A DNA stretch of 54,509 nucleotides from Candidatus Methanoperedens sp. (GTDB taxonomy: Archaea; Halobacteriota; Methanosarcinia; Methanosarcinales; Methanoperedenaceae): contig VEPM01000027.1 in assembly GCA_012026795.1 (NCBI GenBank), positions 1 to 54,509 of the forward strand, given 5' to 3'. A program made the translations under genes and the position numbers. Under the pieces are notes generated by a model that was not told where the DNA came from, made no database searches, and saw nothing but the letters and a program-made list of their open reading frames with translations. Below, one piece after another: positions 25,401 through 33,432 of the stretch (within the stretch, counting starts at the first letter, position 1; each line of letters opens with the position of its first letter).

Positions 25401-26691
25401 CACCGTTAACGACGGTTCACATCCGTGGCTTATTCCCGCGACACTGGCACCGGGAACGGACTATAAAGTGAGGATCACAAGCACAACCAATGCGGCTTAC
25501 AACGACACAAGCGATGCCAATTTCACTATCCCTGTACCATCCATCACTATCGTAACTCCAGATGGTGGAGAGAACTGGACGCGAGGTACAACCAAGATCA
25601 TTAATTGGAACTCTACTGAGAGTCCCGGAACGTATGTTAAGATAGAACTGCTGAAAGCAGGAACCCTCAACAGGGTGGTCATAGCAAGCACCTTGAATGA
25701 CGGTTCACATCCATGGGTTATTCCCGCGACACTCGTCCCGGGAAAAGACTATAAAGTAAAGATTACGAGCATAATCAACATCTCAAATAGCGACACCAGC
25801 GATAATAACTTCACCATTCCGACCCCATCCATCAATGTCGTCTCACCAAATGGCGCAGAGAACTGGACACGGGGAACAACTAAAATCATAACCTGGAACT
25901 CTACTGAGAGTCCCGGATCGTATGTGAAGATAGAACTGCTCAGACCAGGAAAGCCGAACCAGTTGATCATATCAGCAACCCTGAATGACGGCTCACACCC
26001 CTGGTTAATTCCAGCAGCACAGGCGCCGGGGAGCGATTATAAAGTGAAGATAACTAGCGCCATTAACGCTTCAAACAATGACACGAGCGATGATAATTTC
26101 ATGATCCCCGCCCCATCATTCAAGGTGGTTTCTCCCAACGGAGGGGAGAACTGGATACGAGGAAGCACTCAAATAATAAAATGGAATTCTACTGAGAGTC
26201 CCGGAACGTATGTGAAGATAGAACTCCTTAAAGGAGGAGTTTTGAACAGGGTGATCATAGCGAGCACCATCAATGACGGCTCACATCCATGGATAATTCC
26301 AGCAACACAAACTCCAGGAGATGACTATAAAGTGAGGATCACAAGCACAGCCAATGTTTCGAACACGGACACAAGCGATGCCAACTTCACTATCCCGGTA
26401 CCTTCCATCACTGTTGTAACTCCAAATGGCGCAGAAAACTGGACACGTGGAACAACTAGGATCATCAACTGGAGTTCTACTGAAAGTCCTGGATCGTATG
26501 TGAAGATAGAACTGCTGAAATCAGGAGTCCTTAACAGGGTGATCATAGCAAGCACCATCAATGACGGCTCACATCCATGGCTAATCCCGGTTACACAGGC
26601 TACAGGAAGTGATTACAGAGTGAAGATAACAAGCACCATTAACATATTAAATAATGATGCAGGCAATAATGACTTCACGATTGGGAGTTGA
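19423..26691 (+). CDS. Giant secreted repeat protein: beta-propeller, Calx-beta, CARDB, Fn3 and seven KNH-like repeats
   Basis: The ATG at 19423 has GGAG nine bases upstream; an earlier in-frame ATG at 19408 is less likely. The 2,422-residue product begins with a signal peptide ([20 protein letters not shown]). Next come about six WD40-like/TolB-type blades of about 45 residues (NxDGSNxQRLTNN, [13 protein letters not shown]; about 30-310), a Calx-beta domain (about 310-405), several Ig-like/NEW3 regions, an unusual helical, Lys-rich segment near residues 1245-1390, a CARDB domain (about 1535-1630) and an Fn3-like domain (about 1645-1735). Seven repeats of about 95 residues with PNGxENWTRG and [10 protein letters not shown] follow (Kre9/KNH-like). 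NxS/T sequons are dense, fitting an S-layer-associated glycoprotein. No transmembrane or PGF-CTERM anchor is seen. Confidence 0.88.
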   Translation: MKKHISIKTFLAIFLLTLMTIAVATPIVTAVSNGKIAFVSNRDGNDEIYSMNADGTGQTRLTNNTASDVNPAWSSDGTRIAFVSNRDGNNEIYVMNADGSNQQRLTSSTSSDINPTWSPDGTRIAFATNRDTGSWVGYEVYVMNANGSNQQRLTNNTVDDVNPTWSPDGTRIAFITNKDGNYEIYVMNADGSNPQRRTNNTASDGNPAWSPDGTKIAFVRNSGTWVADIYITNAYTCQECTGTAPTDLSQSPSADADPAFSPDGTKIAFATSRDGNYEIYIMNPDGSEQIRVTNNTASDRELSWQPISATLLPGISINDITLTEPNSGTRNFVFTVTRSGNTTGVSSVNFSTANGTAIAPSDYTSNSGTITFAAGETTKNVTIMVNSDTTIEPDETFFVNLSNCIGCSITDNHGVGTILNGQLLELFNVYISPDINTIGLGSSKKSTITINNYGSAASNYNISISGLNDTWYTLERTNVNLNPGEISNVNINITLPSTCSISETSRNFSAYVSSVVTNATESDQAELRIDSGHSINNLLPVNRSRLSSTDIAITWDTYGNATTEVYYRAQNEANYTAITGANGRQHFVRLFNLSRNTWYAYYVRSNTSCGSSESAINYFFIDNGISFTQKIYSFNINRDYDQRVQVTVKNTDSKPHRLLMHVTNPYDDLIGNFVGSGSEDQIITLSPGQSMAETLALHAQDALLGSYKLGLNLTNIDDNTTEYIHDFAIANINVYHPYINFSIDEMSSDNITLKKKFRITNYGDTITDLKVSIDDEHKNSVFFEPSINHGYLQKGGMMEFEAVPALVPGTTGFTATISVSGAGEEVNKTTNFNTPEGERIFVGISPPLNIKFLEPFDADGINYTNPPEESVLAPFVVGNTVSLLGKVGVLVEQFNRPVSGANVSLILRYDYPGNSNVTTIYGTSNLFGVASFTIFGPPGNYSYSAELTGIGKTTETRNFSVNEIPFKSFQPFSVIWTNASEANISYEINNSMNLTLDSPPFVIKAKKTGLKPDSVAEIYFKDSAGITDFESAGEISGDEIIFNISSIDPGEYSALIMISDPTEIATSIQKTFIFTENASIVVDLNPDYVSVLPFKANGTDVDFVRMKHVTKEQDGSKLFKLINIEPVNSTTILLTYAIAVNKTMSDDLHLNVTINGNVIYRESRTISFMEFEPEFVELYIPVNLNTQPAFNISFIMEDPSSFEEVFTLEPRSIYSNTENFFSDNQFKAQMQVFTSSNSNMSALGNPFEPHTKDGVIAKCIGRFIPGVGTVMGAFDIGYAMKEIAASEGIEAIEKTIETVGGISETTIEPLSKIETKRIVKDLLGRIGDKNYRLIKIKEYKHLRNLLKLAGPLNFIGNVGSNIEDWNRVVEEGGDWSAFGINILKKIKDWYCTNRPVINNTFNIPPTVPSILNDGTPNVDMAYIIPDYTLPWPENSYKPHNVDILLNGQGTVGLTNTIPNGYYQFSMDPSLLNFGSGLSSGINTITTSTTHLNGGHYIVSSNMRVIVHYKIATLSVSAKNQSDADNKILGMVDQFTGNPDLVINQREIIAPTNAPLGESGFINITVHNYGTQVAGDVLVQLQDNDTVMNKTIFYLPVGGSYNMSFDWKPSTSGQHTISIKLNPDKQIQEIDYSNNEASKLITVGSTSDNIPPQSISNPVLQAAGTTWLKFAWTNPLDPDFSQVMLYLNGSFKTSVQAPENYYNFTGLNPDTLYELGTHTVDTSGNINLTWVNATMRTASEIITPTPSITVVSPNGSENWTIGTTQMIRWTYSGTPGSFVNITLLKGGIFDRTINSSTSIGSSGSGSYTWLINPAQAMGTDYKIMVTSITNSSYNDTSNNFTINASAILPINVISPNGGENWTRGKTQIINWTSTGSPGTYVKIELLKAGVLNSVIIASTLNDGSHSWLIPATQTPGTDYKIRITNTSNSSYTDTSDNNFTIPAPNITVTAPNAGETWRRGTTQTIKWNSSGSPGTYVKIELLKGGVLNRLIIASTVNDGSHPWLIPATLAPGTDYKVRITSTTNAAYNDTSDANFTIPVPSITIVTPDGGENWTRGTTKIINWNSTESPGTYVKIELLKAGTLNRVVIASTLNDGSHPWVIPATLVPGKDYKVKITSIINISNSDTSDNNFTIPTPSINVVSPNGAENWTRGTTKIITWNSTESPGSYVKIELLRPGKPNQLIISATLNDGSHPWLIPAAQAPGSDYKVKITSAINASNNDTSDDNFMIPAPSFKVVSPNGGENWIRGSTQIIKWNSTESPGTYVKIELLKGGVLNRVIIASTINDGSHPWIIPATQTPGDDYKVRITSTANVSNTDTSDANFTIPVPSITVVTPNGAENWTRGTTRIINWSSTESPGSYVKIELLKSGVLNRVIIASTINDGSHPWLIPVTQATGSDYRVKITSTINILNNDAGNNDFTIGS
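24655..26690 (+). repeat. Seven tandem coding repeats of about 287 bp
   Basis: Units start near 24658, 24967, 25252, 25547, 25834, 26119 and 26407. Later copies share long near-identical DNA blocks, such as GTATGTGAAGATAGAACT and ATGACGGCTCACATCC, so the array has recently expanded or is being homogenised. Confidence 0.85.
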
Positions 26692-26735
26692 AGGCATTGT
26701 GGCCTTTTACTTCCCCATATCACCAAAAAAAATTA

Positions 26736-26757
26736 GAAAAGGGATTATTCCCTTTTC
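26736..26757. terminator. Bidirectional terminator-like hairpin between convergent genes
   Basis: GAAAAGGGA and TCCCTTTTC form a perfect 9-bp stem with a 4-nt loop, followed by a T-rich run on the + strand and preceded by an A-run that serves as a T-run on the - strand. It sits between the convergent ends of the giant repeat protein (26691) and the multihaem cytochrome (26777). Confidence 0.7.
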
Positions 26758-26776
26758 TTTCTTTTCTCTACCTTTC

Positions 26777-29700
26777 CTAACTTGAACCAGGCAGCCATGC
26801 CCTTCCTCCCCAAACAAAGGTGTCCTTGTTTGTATCGGTCAATGTATTCATAAAGAGCCAGTATCCCTGTCCCTTGTTCAATGGTGTACGATCTGTCAGA
26901 TCATCTCCGACAGTGTAGGTCTTGCGGGGATTCTTATAAGATACCAGGTATGAATACAGTGGTTTCCCGCCTATCTGGAGGGGCTGGAAAAGAAGGCCTG
27001 CGTCCAATTGTTTATTTTGCTCCTGTTCTTGCTTACTTGCAACAACCCCGATAAGATTCCAGCCTTCAAAGAGGTCCCTGCCTGGAGGAGGTGTGGATCC
27101 AACATTCGTATCTGCAATGAATCCGATACTCTGGTTGGATGCAGTAACATTGATCCAGTATCCATACAGGGGTTGCAGGTCAGCAGGCGTGGAGAAGGTC
27201 TTATTTCCAGGATCATATCCAACAAGTCCATTATTTTTCACGTTCTTCAGTATCATGTCAACACTGTCCGGATTTGCGAAATTCGGGATGGATATTAAAT
27301 TCCAGCCCGGATCCAGGTCAAATACCATGTCTGCAAATGCGATATCTGTGCTGCCTGTTGTTTTGCCGTTTGTTGCCGTAACGGTTACGAACTGGGCTAT
27401 ATTTGAACTCACTGGCAGGGTAGCTACTCCATTGCTGAATGTTACATTTGGCGGATAGATTACAGCGCTTGCATTCTTGCTTGCATTAACAGTTATACTC
27501 GCCATTCCATTAAAGCTCGTATCTGTTGTATTAACATTTAGAGCCTTTACTGTTATGGTTATGGTGCCTCCGCTCAGTGCAGCAGTTCTATCGGGTGTTA
27601 ACTCGAAGGAGGTTACATTTGGTTGCTGAATTATTATTGTATTTGTGAAATTCTGGTTCATCATGTCCGAACCTGCGATGGTGACTTGAATGGACATCGC
27701 AGATACGTTTGTCCATCCCGGCTGCATCTGTTCTGCAACTGTATATGTGCCGCCGGGCAAATTCATGAACTGGTACATGCCGCTGGCATCGGTTACATTG
27801 TCCATGACCGTGTTATCTGGTTTTGTCAGGGTGATATTCCAGTTCGCAAGACCAGTTCCGTTGTTATCGAGCTTGAAGCCTGAAATCTTGAATGTCTCCC
27901 CTGGCTGCACCTGCCTGTTAGTGATGTTCTGGTTCATCACATCTGCGCCGTTTATAGTTACTTGCACAGGCATCGCAGACACGTTTGTCCATCCTGGATG
28001 CATCTGTTCATTGATAGTATAAGTGCCGTTTGACAGATTCATGAACTGGTACATGCCGCTGGCATCGGTTACATTGTCCATGACCGTGTTATCTGGTTTT
28101 GTCAGGGTGATGTTCCAGTTCGCAAGGCCCGTTCCGTTGTTATCGAGCTTGAATCCTGAGATGCTGAATGTCGGGGTCACTGATACTGCTGTTTTTATCT
28201 GACCCCGGATCTCGCCTCCGGGATTCTGAACAGTATGCACATTGGCATATGTATTACCAGCCGTCATATTATCTATCAGAGCGCTAAGAGGCATTCCTGC
28301 AAGGGGACCTGTCAGGTTTTCTGCCGTTATATTGCCCTGCGCAAGTACGCCGTCGAAGCTTTCTGTTTTCGTTGGTCCGGGATAAAGTAATGCCACTATC
28401 GGGCCATTCTGACCTACAGGTGCAAGATGGATATGTGATAATGTGGCATTTGTTATGTTGGATACGGCCAGAGTAAAGTGCACAGTGTCATTGTCCAGAA
28501 TAAATGTGGCCTGGCCCCGTGCCTCTGTGATAACTGGCGGTACTTCCTCACTGCCTGATAGGTTAGCGGTGAAAGTTTGATTTCCGGTTTGATTTCCTGG
28601 ACCCAGAGCTTGTACGGCAGCATTTGCCTCATTTGAGGATTCATTGAGCATATTGTTTACTTTCACTGGATTATGCACACCCCAGCTTCCTTCCGATGAG
28701 ACCATTTGTAGCTTCCAGTACGCATCGGCGATCATATTACGGCTCTGGTTCTTCTCACCTGCAAAGGCATTAATTGTACCCAATGCATCCGTTACCGTCG
28801 TATTTGTGACATTCCACTTTGCACGGGTATCTGCCTGTATTTTCTCGATAGTATCACTTAAATTGCCAGGCTGGGACCCGGTTGTATGGCATCCTGCGCA
28901 AGTTGTGTTGCTCTGGAGTAAATCAACATTTACCTTGAAAGAATGACCTTTCACCTTCTGGCTATCAGGCAGCACCATCTCGGTCATATTCGTCGGGTCG
29001 GTTACCTTTGTTGCCATGTGACAGGAAATGCATTCAAATCCCAGGTTTGTCTGCTTCCATGAGCCGGCAAATATATCCTTTGCAGGCAGGCCGTGAGGTC
29101 GTATTGGCGTTGTATCATTTGTATTATTCCAGCCTGGTCCTTCCCTGAAAATTCTGGGACTATCATTCGAATGGCAGTTGCCGCATAGCTCTGTTGTATT
29201 TTCCATTACCGAATAGTTAGCTTTGTATCTGGTCAGGTCACCAGTTGTGTTAAATACCGGGATCGCATCCCTGTTATACCATGCATAGGGCTTTCCGGTC
29301 TTTTTAAGCCAGTCGCCCATATCGTGGATATTATGGCAAACCGCACATGTAATACCATTAAAATCATCCGCAGATACGATTGCTCTTTCATTTAACGGGT
29401 TCCAGTTGGACGGTGAATGGCATTTGCTGCAAGAGCTTTCCCTTTCCCTCGGAACACCGGTGCTGTTGAGGTAAAAACCACCATTCGCTTTTTCATTGTG
29501 TAAGCTTTGCCTCCATTCATTTACCTCAGGTACCAGTGAAAAAATACTATGGTTCAAATTCTGATCACTTGTTACATGGCATTGTGTGCCGCGCGAACAT
29601 GTCTTTGACGGGAAGTTCACTTCATCTTTCACATTAAAGGAGTGGTTCTTTTGGGTACCTGACATGTGGCAGTCGGTGCATGTGGCAGGCGGAAGTCCTA

Positions 29701-31084
29701 ATCCCGGATAATTTAACCTCGCATGTGTCAGGTTCACTTCAGCTATATGAGACAATCCATGTTCATAGTGGCAATTTGAGCAGAGCACTTCTGAGACAGG
29801 GCCTGTCACTTCTATTGGTCCGGGGTAGCTGTCATCAATCCTGTCAGTAGGTATCGATGCTGGCGTCATGAGAGTATCATAGACATCTTTTTCTCCGGTC
29901 AGAGTACCTGTTGGGCCGCCTGTAATAAGAAGCCTGCTGGCAGTTGAATTAAATAGGCTGTTTTTTGCATCCTTCATATCAGCGTATGAGGTTTGATTGA
30001 AACCTCCGGGCGAGAATAGCTCTCTATACTTGTTATCACTTGTATCATGGGAATTATGGCAATTTGCGCACACTACATTTATTGCCGTATCACTTGTTAC
30101 AGTGTTATTCCTTGCATAATCGAACGGAGAATGGCATCTGAGGCATGTTGCAGGCGCTTTAAGCGGCGGGGAATGAGCACTTGACAGGAATAGTCCCTGC
30201 CTTGTTGAACCGTTATGGCATTCCAGGCATAACTGTTCTGATACATCCGCTTTTACCTGATGTCCGTCGCCTGCAGGGCCGTGGCATCTCTCGCATGCGA
30301 TACCAGGCTCACTCCATGTCCCCACTATACCCGGAAGGCCGCTCTGGTTACCATTGCTTGCATTATATCCTGTTGTATGGCAACGCCCGCATGTATACTG
30401 GCTGGGGCCATAATCAGCAGATGTCCCGTTTTCAGCAAAGAACCTCTTGAACAAGTATCCGGATTCGTTCAGGTATCTCAGTTCCTGTTTTCCCACTATC
30501 ACATAGGACATATCCGTCCAGGTTAAATTCGGCGGTGTTGGGAGGCCCATGCCCTGGGCAGTGCTGTTATCTGTCAGCATTACACGGTGCATTGTGCCGC
30601 GCCAGTTGTCATACTTGCTTTTGTGGCAGTTTTCACAGGTTGTCGATTTCAGGTACGTTGCAGGAACGCCAGAGATAAGAGCGAAATTACCAGCACTGAC
30701 ATTCACATGACAACTATAACAGGAGGCTGGTGGTGCAAGCCTTGCTGAAGCCAGCGTGGTATCATTGTACCTGTGCGTACTGTTATAAAAAGAACCATTA
30801 GACGTAAACGGAAGAAAACCGGTTGCTAAATTTGTATGGCAGTAAGTACAGCTGGCAGTTGATGTTAGCGGCTCTGTCAGACCATTAAATTTGTGATTTT
30901 CTTTAAAGAGAATACCGTTTGCGTTCAATGCCGGGATTCCACTGTGGCAAGCAGCACAATTACTCCCGACCACCGATCCATAAACACTATGCGCGCTTCC
31001 GGTTCCTGCCAGCGCAAGCAGTAATATCCCTATTATTCCTATCCCAATCAAAATATCTATTCTTCCCGGAATTATCTTCCTCAT
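26777..31084 (-). CDS. Secreted multihaem c-type cytochrome (16 CxxCH plus one CX5CH) with CHRD and SdrD-like domains
   Basis: This is a 1,435-residue protein with a signal peptide (IGIGIIGILLLALAGTGSAH) and a good GGGAGG site before the ATG. The first 780 residues or so carry 16 CxxCH haem-binding motifs, from CAACH near residue 43 to CAGCH near 740, plus CSRGTQCH (CX5CH), which could bind a 17th haem. A CHRD domain follows (about 829-965: SGSEEVPP, HIHLAPVGQNGP, GEIRGQI). Next are two near-identical SdrD/SpaA-like units (about 974-1149, each with SGFKLDNNGTGLANWNITLT), an Ig-like region, and a C-terminal domain with two GWNLI motifs. There is no membrane anchor. It probably carries electrons outside the membrane, bound to the surface through its beta domains. 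Confidence 0.92.
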   Translation of the reverse strand: MRKIIPGRIDILIGIGIIGILLLALAGTGSAHSVYGSVVGSNCAACHSGIPALNANGILFKENHKFNGLTEPLTSTASCTYCHTNLATGFLPFTSNGSFYNSTHRYNDTTLASARLAPPASCYSCHVNVSAGNFALISGVPATYLKSTTCENCHKSKYDNWRGTMHRVMLTDNSTAQGMGLPTPPNLTWTDMSYVIVGKQELRYLNESGYLFKRFFAENGTSADYGPSQYTCGRCHTTGYNASNGNQSGLPGIVGTWSEPGIACERCHGPAGDGHQVKADVSEQLCLECHNGSTRQGLFLSSAHSPPLKAPATCLRCHSPFDYARNNTVTSDTAINVVCANCHNSHDTSDNKYRELFSPGGFNQTSYADMKDAKNSLFNSTASRLLITGGPTGTLTGEKDVYDTLMTPASIPTDRIDDSYPGPIEVTGPVSEVLCSNCHYEHGLSHIAEVNLTHARLNYPGLGLPPATCTDCHMSGTQKNHSFNVKDEVNFPSKTCSRGTQCHVTSDQNLNHSIFSLVPEVNEWRQSLHNEKANGGFYLNSTGVPRERESSCSKCHSPSNWNPLNERAIVSADDFNGITCAVCHNIHDMGDWLKKTGKPYAWYNRDAIPVFNTTGDLTRYKANYSVMENTTELCGNCHSNDSPRIFREGPGWNNTNDTTPIRPHGLPAKDIFAGSWKQTNLGFECISCHMATKVTDPTNMTEMVLPDSQKVKGHSFKVNVDLLQSNTTCAGCHTTGSQPGNLSDTIEKIQADTRAKWNVTNTTVTDALGTINAFAGEKNQSRNMIADAYWKLQMVSSEGSWGVHNPVKVNNMLNESSNEANAAVQALGPGNQTGNQTFTANLSGSEEVPPVITEARGQATFILDNDTVHFTLAVSNITNATLSHIHLAPVGQNGPIVALLYPGPTKTESFDGVLAQGNITAENLTGPLAGMPLSALIDNMTAGNTYANVHTVQNPGGEIRGQIKTAVSVTPTFSISGFKLDNNGTGLANWNITLTKPDNTVMDNVTDASGMYQFMNLSNGTYTINEQMHPGWTNVSAMPVQVTINGADVMNQNITNRQVQPGETFKISGFKLDNNGTGLANWNITLTKPDNTVMDNVTDASGMYQFMNLPGGTYTVAEQMQPGWTNVSAMSIQVTIAGSDMMNQNFTNTIIIQQPNVTSFELTPDRTAALSGGTITITVKALNVNTTDTSFNGMASITVNASKNASAVIYPPNVTFSNGVATLPVSSNIAQFVTVTATNGKTTGSTDIAFADMVFDLDPGWNLISIPNFANPDSVDMILKNVKNNGLVGYDPGNKTFSTPADLQPLYGYWINVTASNQSIGFIADTNVGSTPPPGRDLFEGWNLIGVVASKQEQEQNKQLDAGLLFQPLQIGGKPLYSYLVSYKNPRKTYTVGDDLTDRTPLNKGQGYWLFMNTLTDTNKDTFVWGGRAWLPGSS
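27640..28170 (-). repeat. Internal direct repeat of about 250-270 bp within the cytochrome gene
   Basis: The two SdrD-like domains are encoded by DNA that is nearly identical over long blocks (for example around 27765-27895 and 28040-28165), indicating recent tandem duplication inside the gene. Confidence 0.85.
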
Positions 31085-31396
31085 GATCTTTTTCCTCCCT
31101 TATCGATTTATATTAACTTTTTTATGCTGGCATTGAATTAATTGTCATGAAAATTGAGTCGTGAAGTACTACAAATTCCCCTGAACCAACACAAACCTGA
31201 ACTCCTAAGTATTATAGGTTTTTCCTTACTAATAAGTTTTACGGTTGCTTCGCTGTGTTGAATAAATACCGTCTAATCGGCAAGCTGAGGCCTGAAGCGC
31301 ATATCTCCCTTTCCCCGCATTGCCGAAATATCGAATTTATTAGAAAATAAAATTAAACCATTATATTTTTTATCAATTTAAACCAAAATCAGCTTA
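31085..31396. other. Intergenic region between divergent genes
   Basis: This 312-bp stretch has no gene that I can support. The minus-strand side holds GGGAGG and a TTAATATAAA tract for the cytochrome gene. The plus side is AT-rich near 31335-31380 and probably carries the promoter of the DUF356-like gene. Confidence 0.5.
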
Positions 31397-31771
31397 ATGA
31401 AAGAAGCACCTTTAGGGTATAAGGTAGAAAAAATGAAATCACTGGCAGTAATTAGAGCGAATGACAGTTCTAAATTAAGAACAGCGCTTCGTGACCTTGT
31501 GAAGTATGGTCATATATCATACGCCAAAGTACCAAAAAAGCTTGAACCAGGGTTTGCAGACAACATACTCGTAAATGTAATGAAAGTTCCAATAAAAGGC
31601 GGGTGTGTGGCTGCAGCTATTGTGCCGCTGGTGGATTCGGCCAGTGCCGCCATCGGAAGATTGAAGAAAATTCATCCTCCGGCTCACGTGATAATTGTGG
31701 GTCCGAGGCATGAGATTTACCGTGAACTGATAGATTATATCAAAATGTTGCCAGAGAGTGTTCACTTATAA
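31397..31771 (+). CDS. DUF356-like protein of methanogenic archaea
   Basis: This is a 124-residue protein; an internal ATG at 31433 (MKSLAVIRANDSS) is an equally possible start. The features LAVIRANDSSKLRTALRDL, FADNILVNVM, and RLKKIHPPAHVIIVGPRHEI match my memory of DUF356, a family of about 120 residues largely confined to methanogens and relatives and without a known function. It is probably cytosolic, with no signal or membrane segment. It stands alone, some 150 bp before the rubredoxin gene. The name is a recollection and not a search result. Confidence 0.6.
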   Translation: MKEAPLGYKVEKMKSLAVIRANDSSKLRTALRDLVKYGHISYAKVPKKLEPGFADNILVNVMKVPIKGGCVAAAIVPLVDSASAAIGRLKKIHPPAHVIIVGPRHEIYRELIDYIKMLPESVHL

Positions 31772-31925
31772 GCACCCCCGTTCAAAATATGGTTGCGGAG
31801 AAGATAATATGAAATCCCTCTGATGTTCGTTTAACCTTATACGATAGCTTTTTGATTAATTAAATACAAACTAGCTACAGGGAGTTATGTTATTAATTAA
31901 GCGCTTCCTTAAAAGAGGTGGATAA

Positions 31926-32084
31926 ATGGCAAAATATCAGTGTAGTATCTGTAACTATATCTATGATACGGATAAAGGTGAGCCTCCTGAAATCAGGCCC
32001 GGAACTGCTTTTGAAGATATACCGGATGACTGGTTATGCCCTTCGTGCAAGGTCTGTGGAAAAGATATGTTAAAAAGGATTTAA
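31926..32084 (+). CDS. Rubredoxin
   Basis: This is a 52-residue ORF, shorter than most gene-calling cut-offs, with a GAGGTGG ribosome site directly upstream. It encodes [20 protein letters not shown], then [20 protein letters not shown]. The two pairs CxxC (residues 6 and 9) and CPSCKVCG (39 and 42) are the iron ligands of rubredoxin, and YxYD, [12 protein letters not shown] is the family core. The usual GV(G/A)KD after the second pair is here VCGKD, which places a fifth cysteine beside the site, an unusual feature. It is a small cytosolic one-electron carrier, probably for oxygen or peroxide detoxification. Confidence 0.92.
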   Translation: MAKYQCSICNYIYDTDKGEPPEIRPGTAFEDIPDDWLCPSCKVCGKDMLKRI

Positions 32085-32119
32085 CTCCTTTAAAATACAA
32101 TTTTCTGCACGGACATAAC

Positions 32120-33196
32120 TTATCCGGCTGAATGTACATTTATCCATTCAATAATCTTCGGCCAGTTATCCCTGAGGGGTATTGAACCCATGAACAGTCC
32201 AATATGACCGCCGTTAGCTATGTCCTTTACAATTTCGCTCTTATCGGTTCCAAGCCGCTCCCCGGCATTGAATACCTGTTCTTTAGGGGTTATGTCATCC
32301 CTCTCCCCGGCTAACATGTATACAGGGCACTTTATATTGCCAAGATCCAGTTTCTTTCCGAGCCCAACAAACTCCCCTTTAAAAAATTTGTTTTCTTTGA
32401 AGAGCTCTTTTACAATCTGAATGTACAATTTCCCAGGAAGGTCAATGGTATACTCATACCATCTCTCAAAGATTTCAAACCTCTTAACGTGTTCCAGGTT
32501 ATTGATATGCTTGTAGAGCGCCACGTATTTGTTGAAATACTGGTCATCGGGGTGAAGGCTTTTAAAGCCGCCAAGCATGAAATCGCCTTTCAGAACGCCT
32601 CCTCCTATCGATACAAGTCCATGAAAAAATTCCAGAGGTAACATGTGAGCATATTTCATAATGGTCCCATCCCCGACATCAGTATCTATAGGAGCTCCTC
32701 CAAGAACAAGAGTATTTACTTTGCCCGGAAACCTTGCAGCATACATGGTGCCCAGCCACCCGCCCTGGCACATTCCCGCAAGATTGACCCGCCCGCCTAA
32801 TTCGTCTACGCATATATTTAGCTCGCTCAGATAGGTATCTATGTTGCAATATTTCATCTCCCGGGTTGCGCTCTTCCAGTCTATCGAGTATACACTCTTT
32901 ATCCCATTCTCCAGGAGCAGCTCAATAAGGCTCTGTTTAGTGTTAAAATCAACTATTGTGGAAGTATGGCCAGCATAAGGGGGTATGATTAGCATGGGGA
33001 TACCGCTGTCTCCTCTGGAGAAATCCCTGAGTTTCAACGTGTTTAAATCCATTATTATGCTGTTTTTTGTTATCCATGGCGGCTCAAGCTTTTCGATATG
33101 CGTTTTTTCAAATACTTTTAAAAATTTGAGATTGTTTCTGAGGGTTTCCACAGTCTCTTCTACAACTTTCGTATTTTTCTTCTTATCGCTTTCCAT
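32120..33196 (-). CDS. phaC: Class III-like polyhydroxyalkanoate synthase PhaC
   Basis: This is a 358-residue alpha/beta-hydrolase of the length of class III PhaC. The lipase-like box NLAGMCQGGWLG places the nucleophile at Cys143, with Asp300 or Asp301 in AGERDDITP and His331 in NGGHIGLF completing the triad. PPYAGHTSTIVD forms the oxyanion region and YSIDWKSA is typical of the family. It polymerises hydroxyacyl-CoA into storage polyester. PHA genes are known in Ca. Methanoperedens. Class III and IV synthases need PhaE or PhaR, but no such partner is adjacent here, so it must be encoded elsewhere or be dispensable. The gene is convergent with rubredoxin and divergent from the copper ATPase. 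Confidence 0.9.
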   Translation of the reverse strand: MESDKKKNTKVVEETVETLRNNLKFLKVFEKTHIEKLEPPWITKNSIIMDLNTLKLRDFSRGDSGIPMLIIPPYAGHTSTIVDFNTKQSLIELLLENGIKSVYSIDWKSATREMKYCNIDTYLSELNICVDELGGRVNLAGMCQGGWLGTMYAARFPGKVNTLVLGGAPIDTDVGDGTIMKYAHMLPLEFFHGLVSIGGGVLKGDFMLGGFKSLHPDDQYFNKYVALYKHINNLEHVKRFEIFERWYEYTIDLPGKLYIQIVKELFKENKFFKGEFVGLGKKLDLGNIKCPVYMLAGERDDITPKEQVFNAGERLGTDKSEIVKDIANGGHIGLFMGSIPLRDNWPKIIEWINVHSAG

Positions 33197-33432
33197 TCAC
33201 TAATTCACTCCTCCTATTATATATTTCTTCATTCCCCATATAAAGCTTTTTAAGCCGACTTCTATGGCTGGGAGAAGAGTGTTGTGCCAAGATTTGGATA
33301 ATCATCCTTTTACTATTTTTATTATATATTGCAGTAAATGCAAATAATCAAAAGGAAAAGTATATCGTAAAAAGAAGCCCTATGTTTGTATGGCAGTGCA
33401 TTTATGCCAATGCTTTCTGCAAGGGGTTTTTG

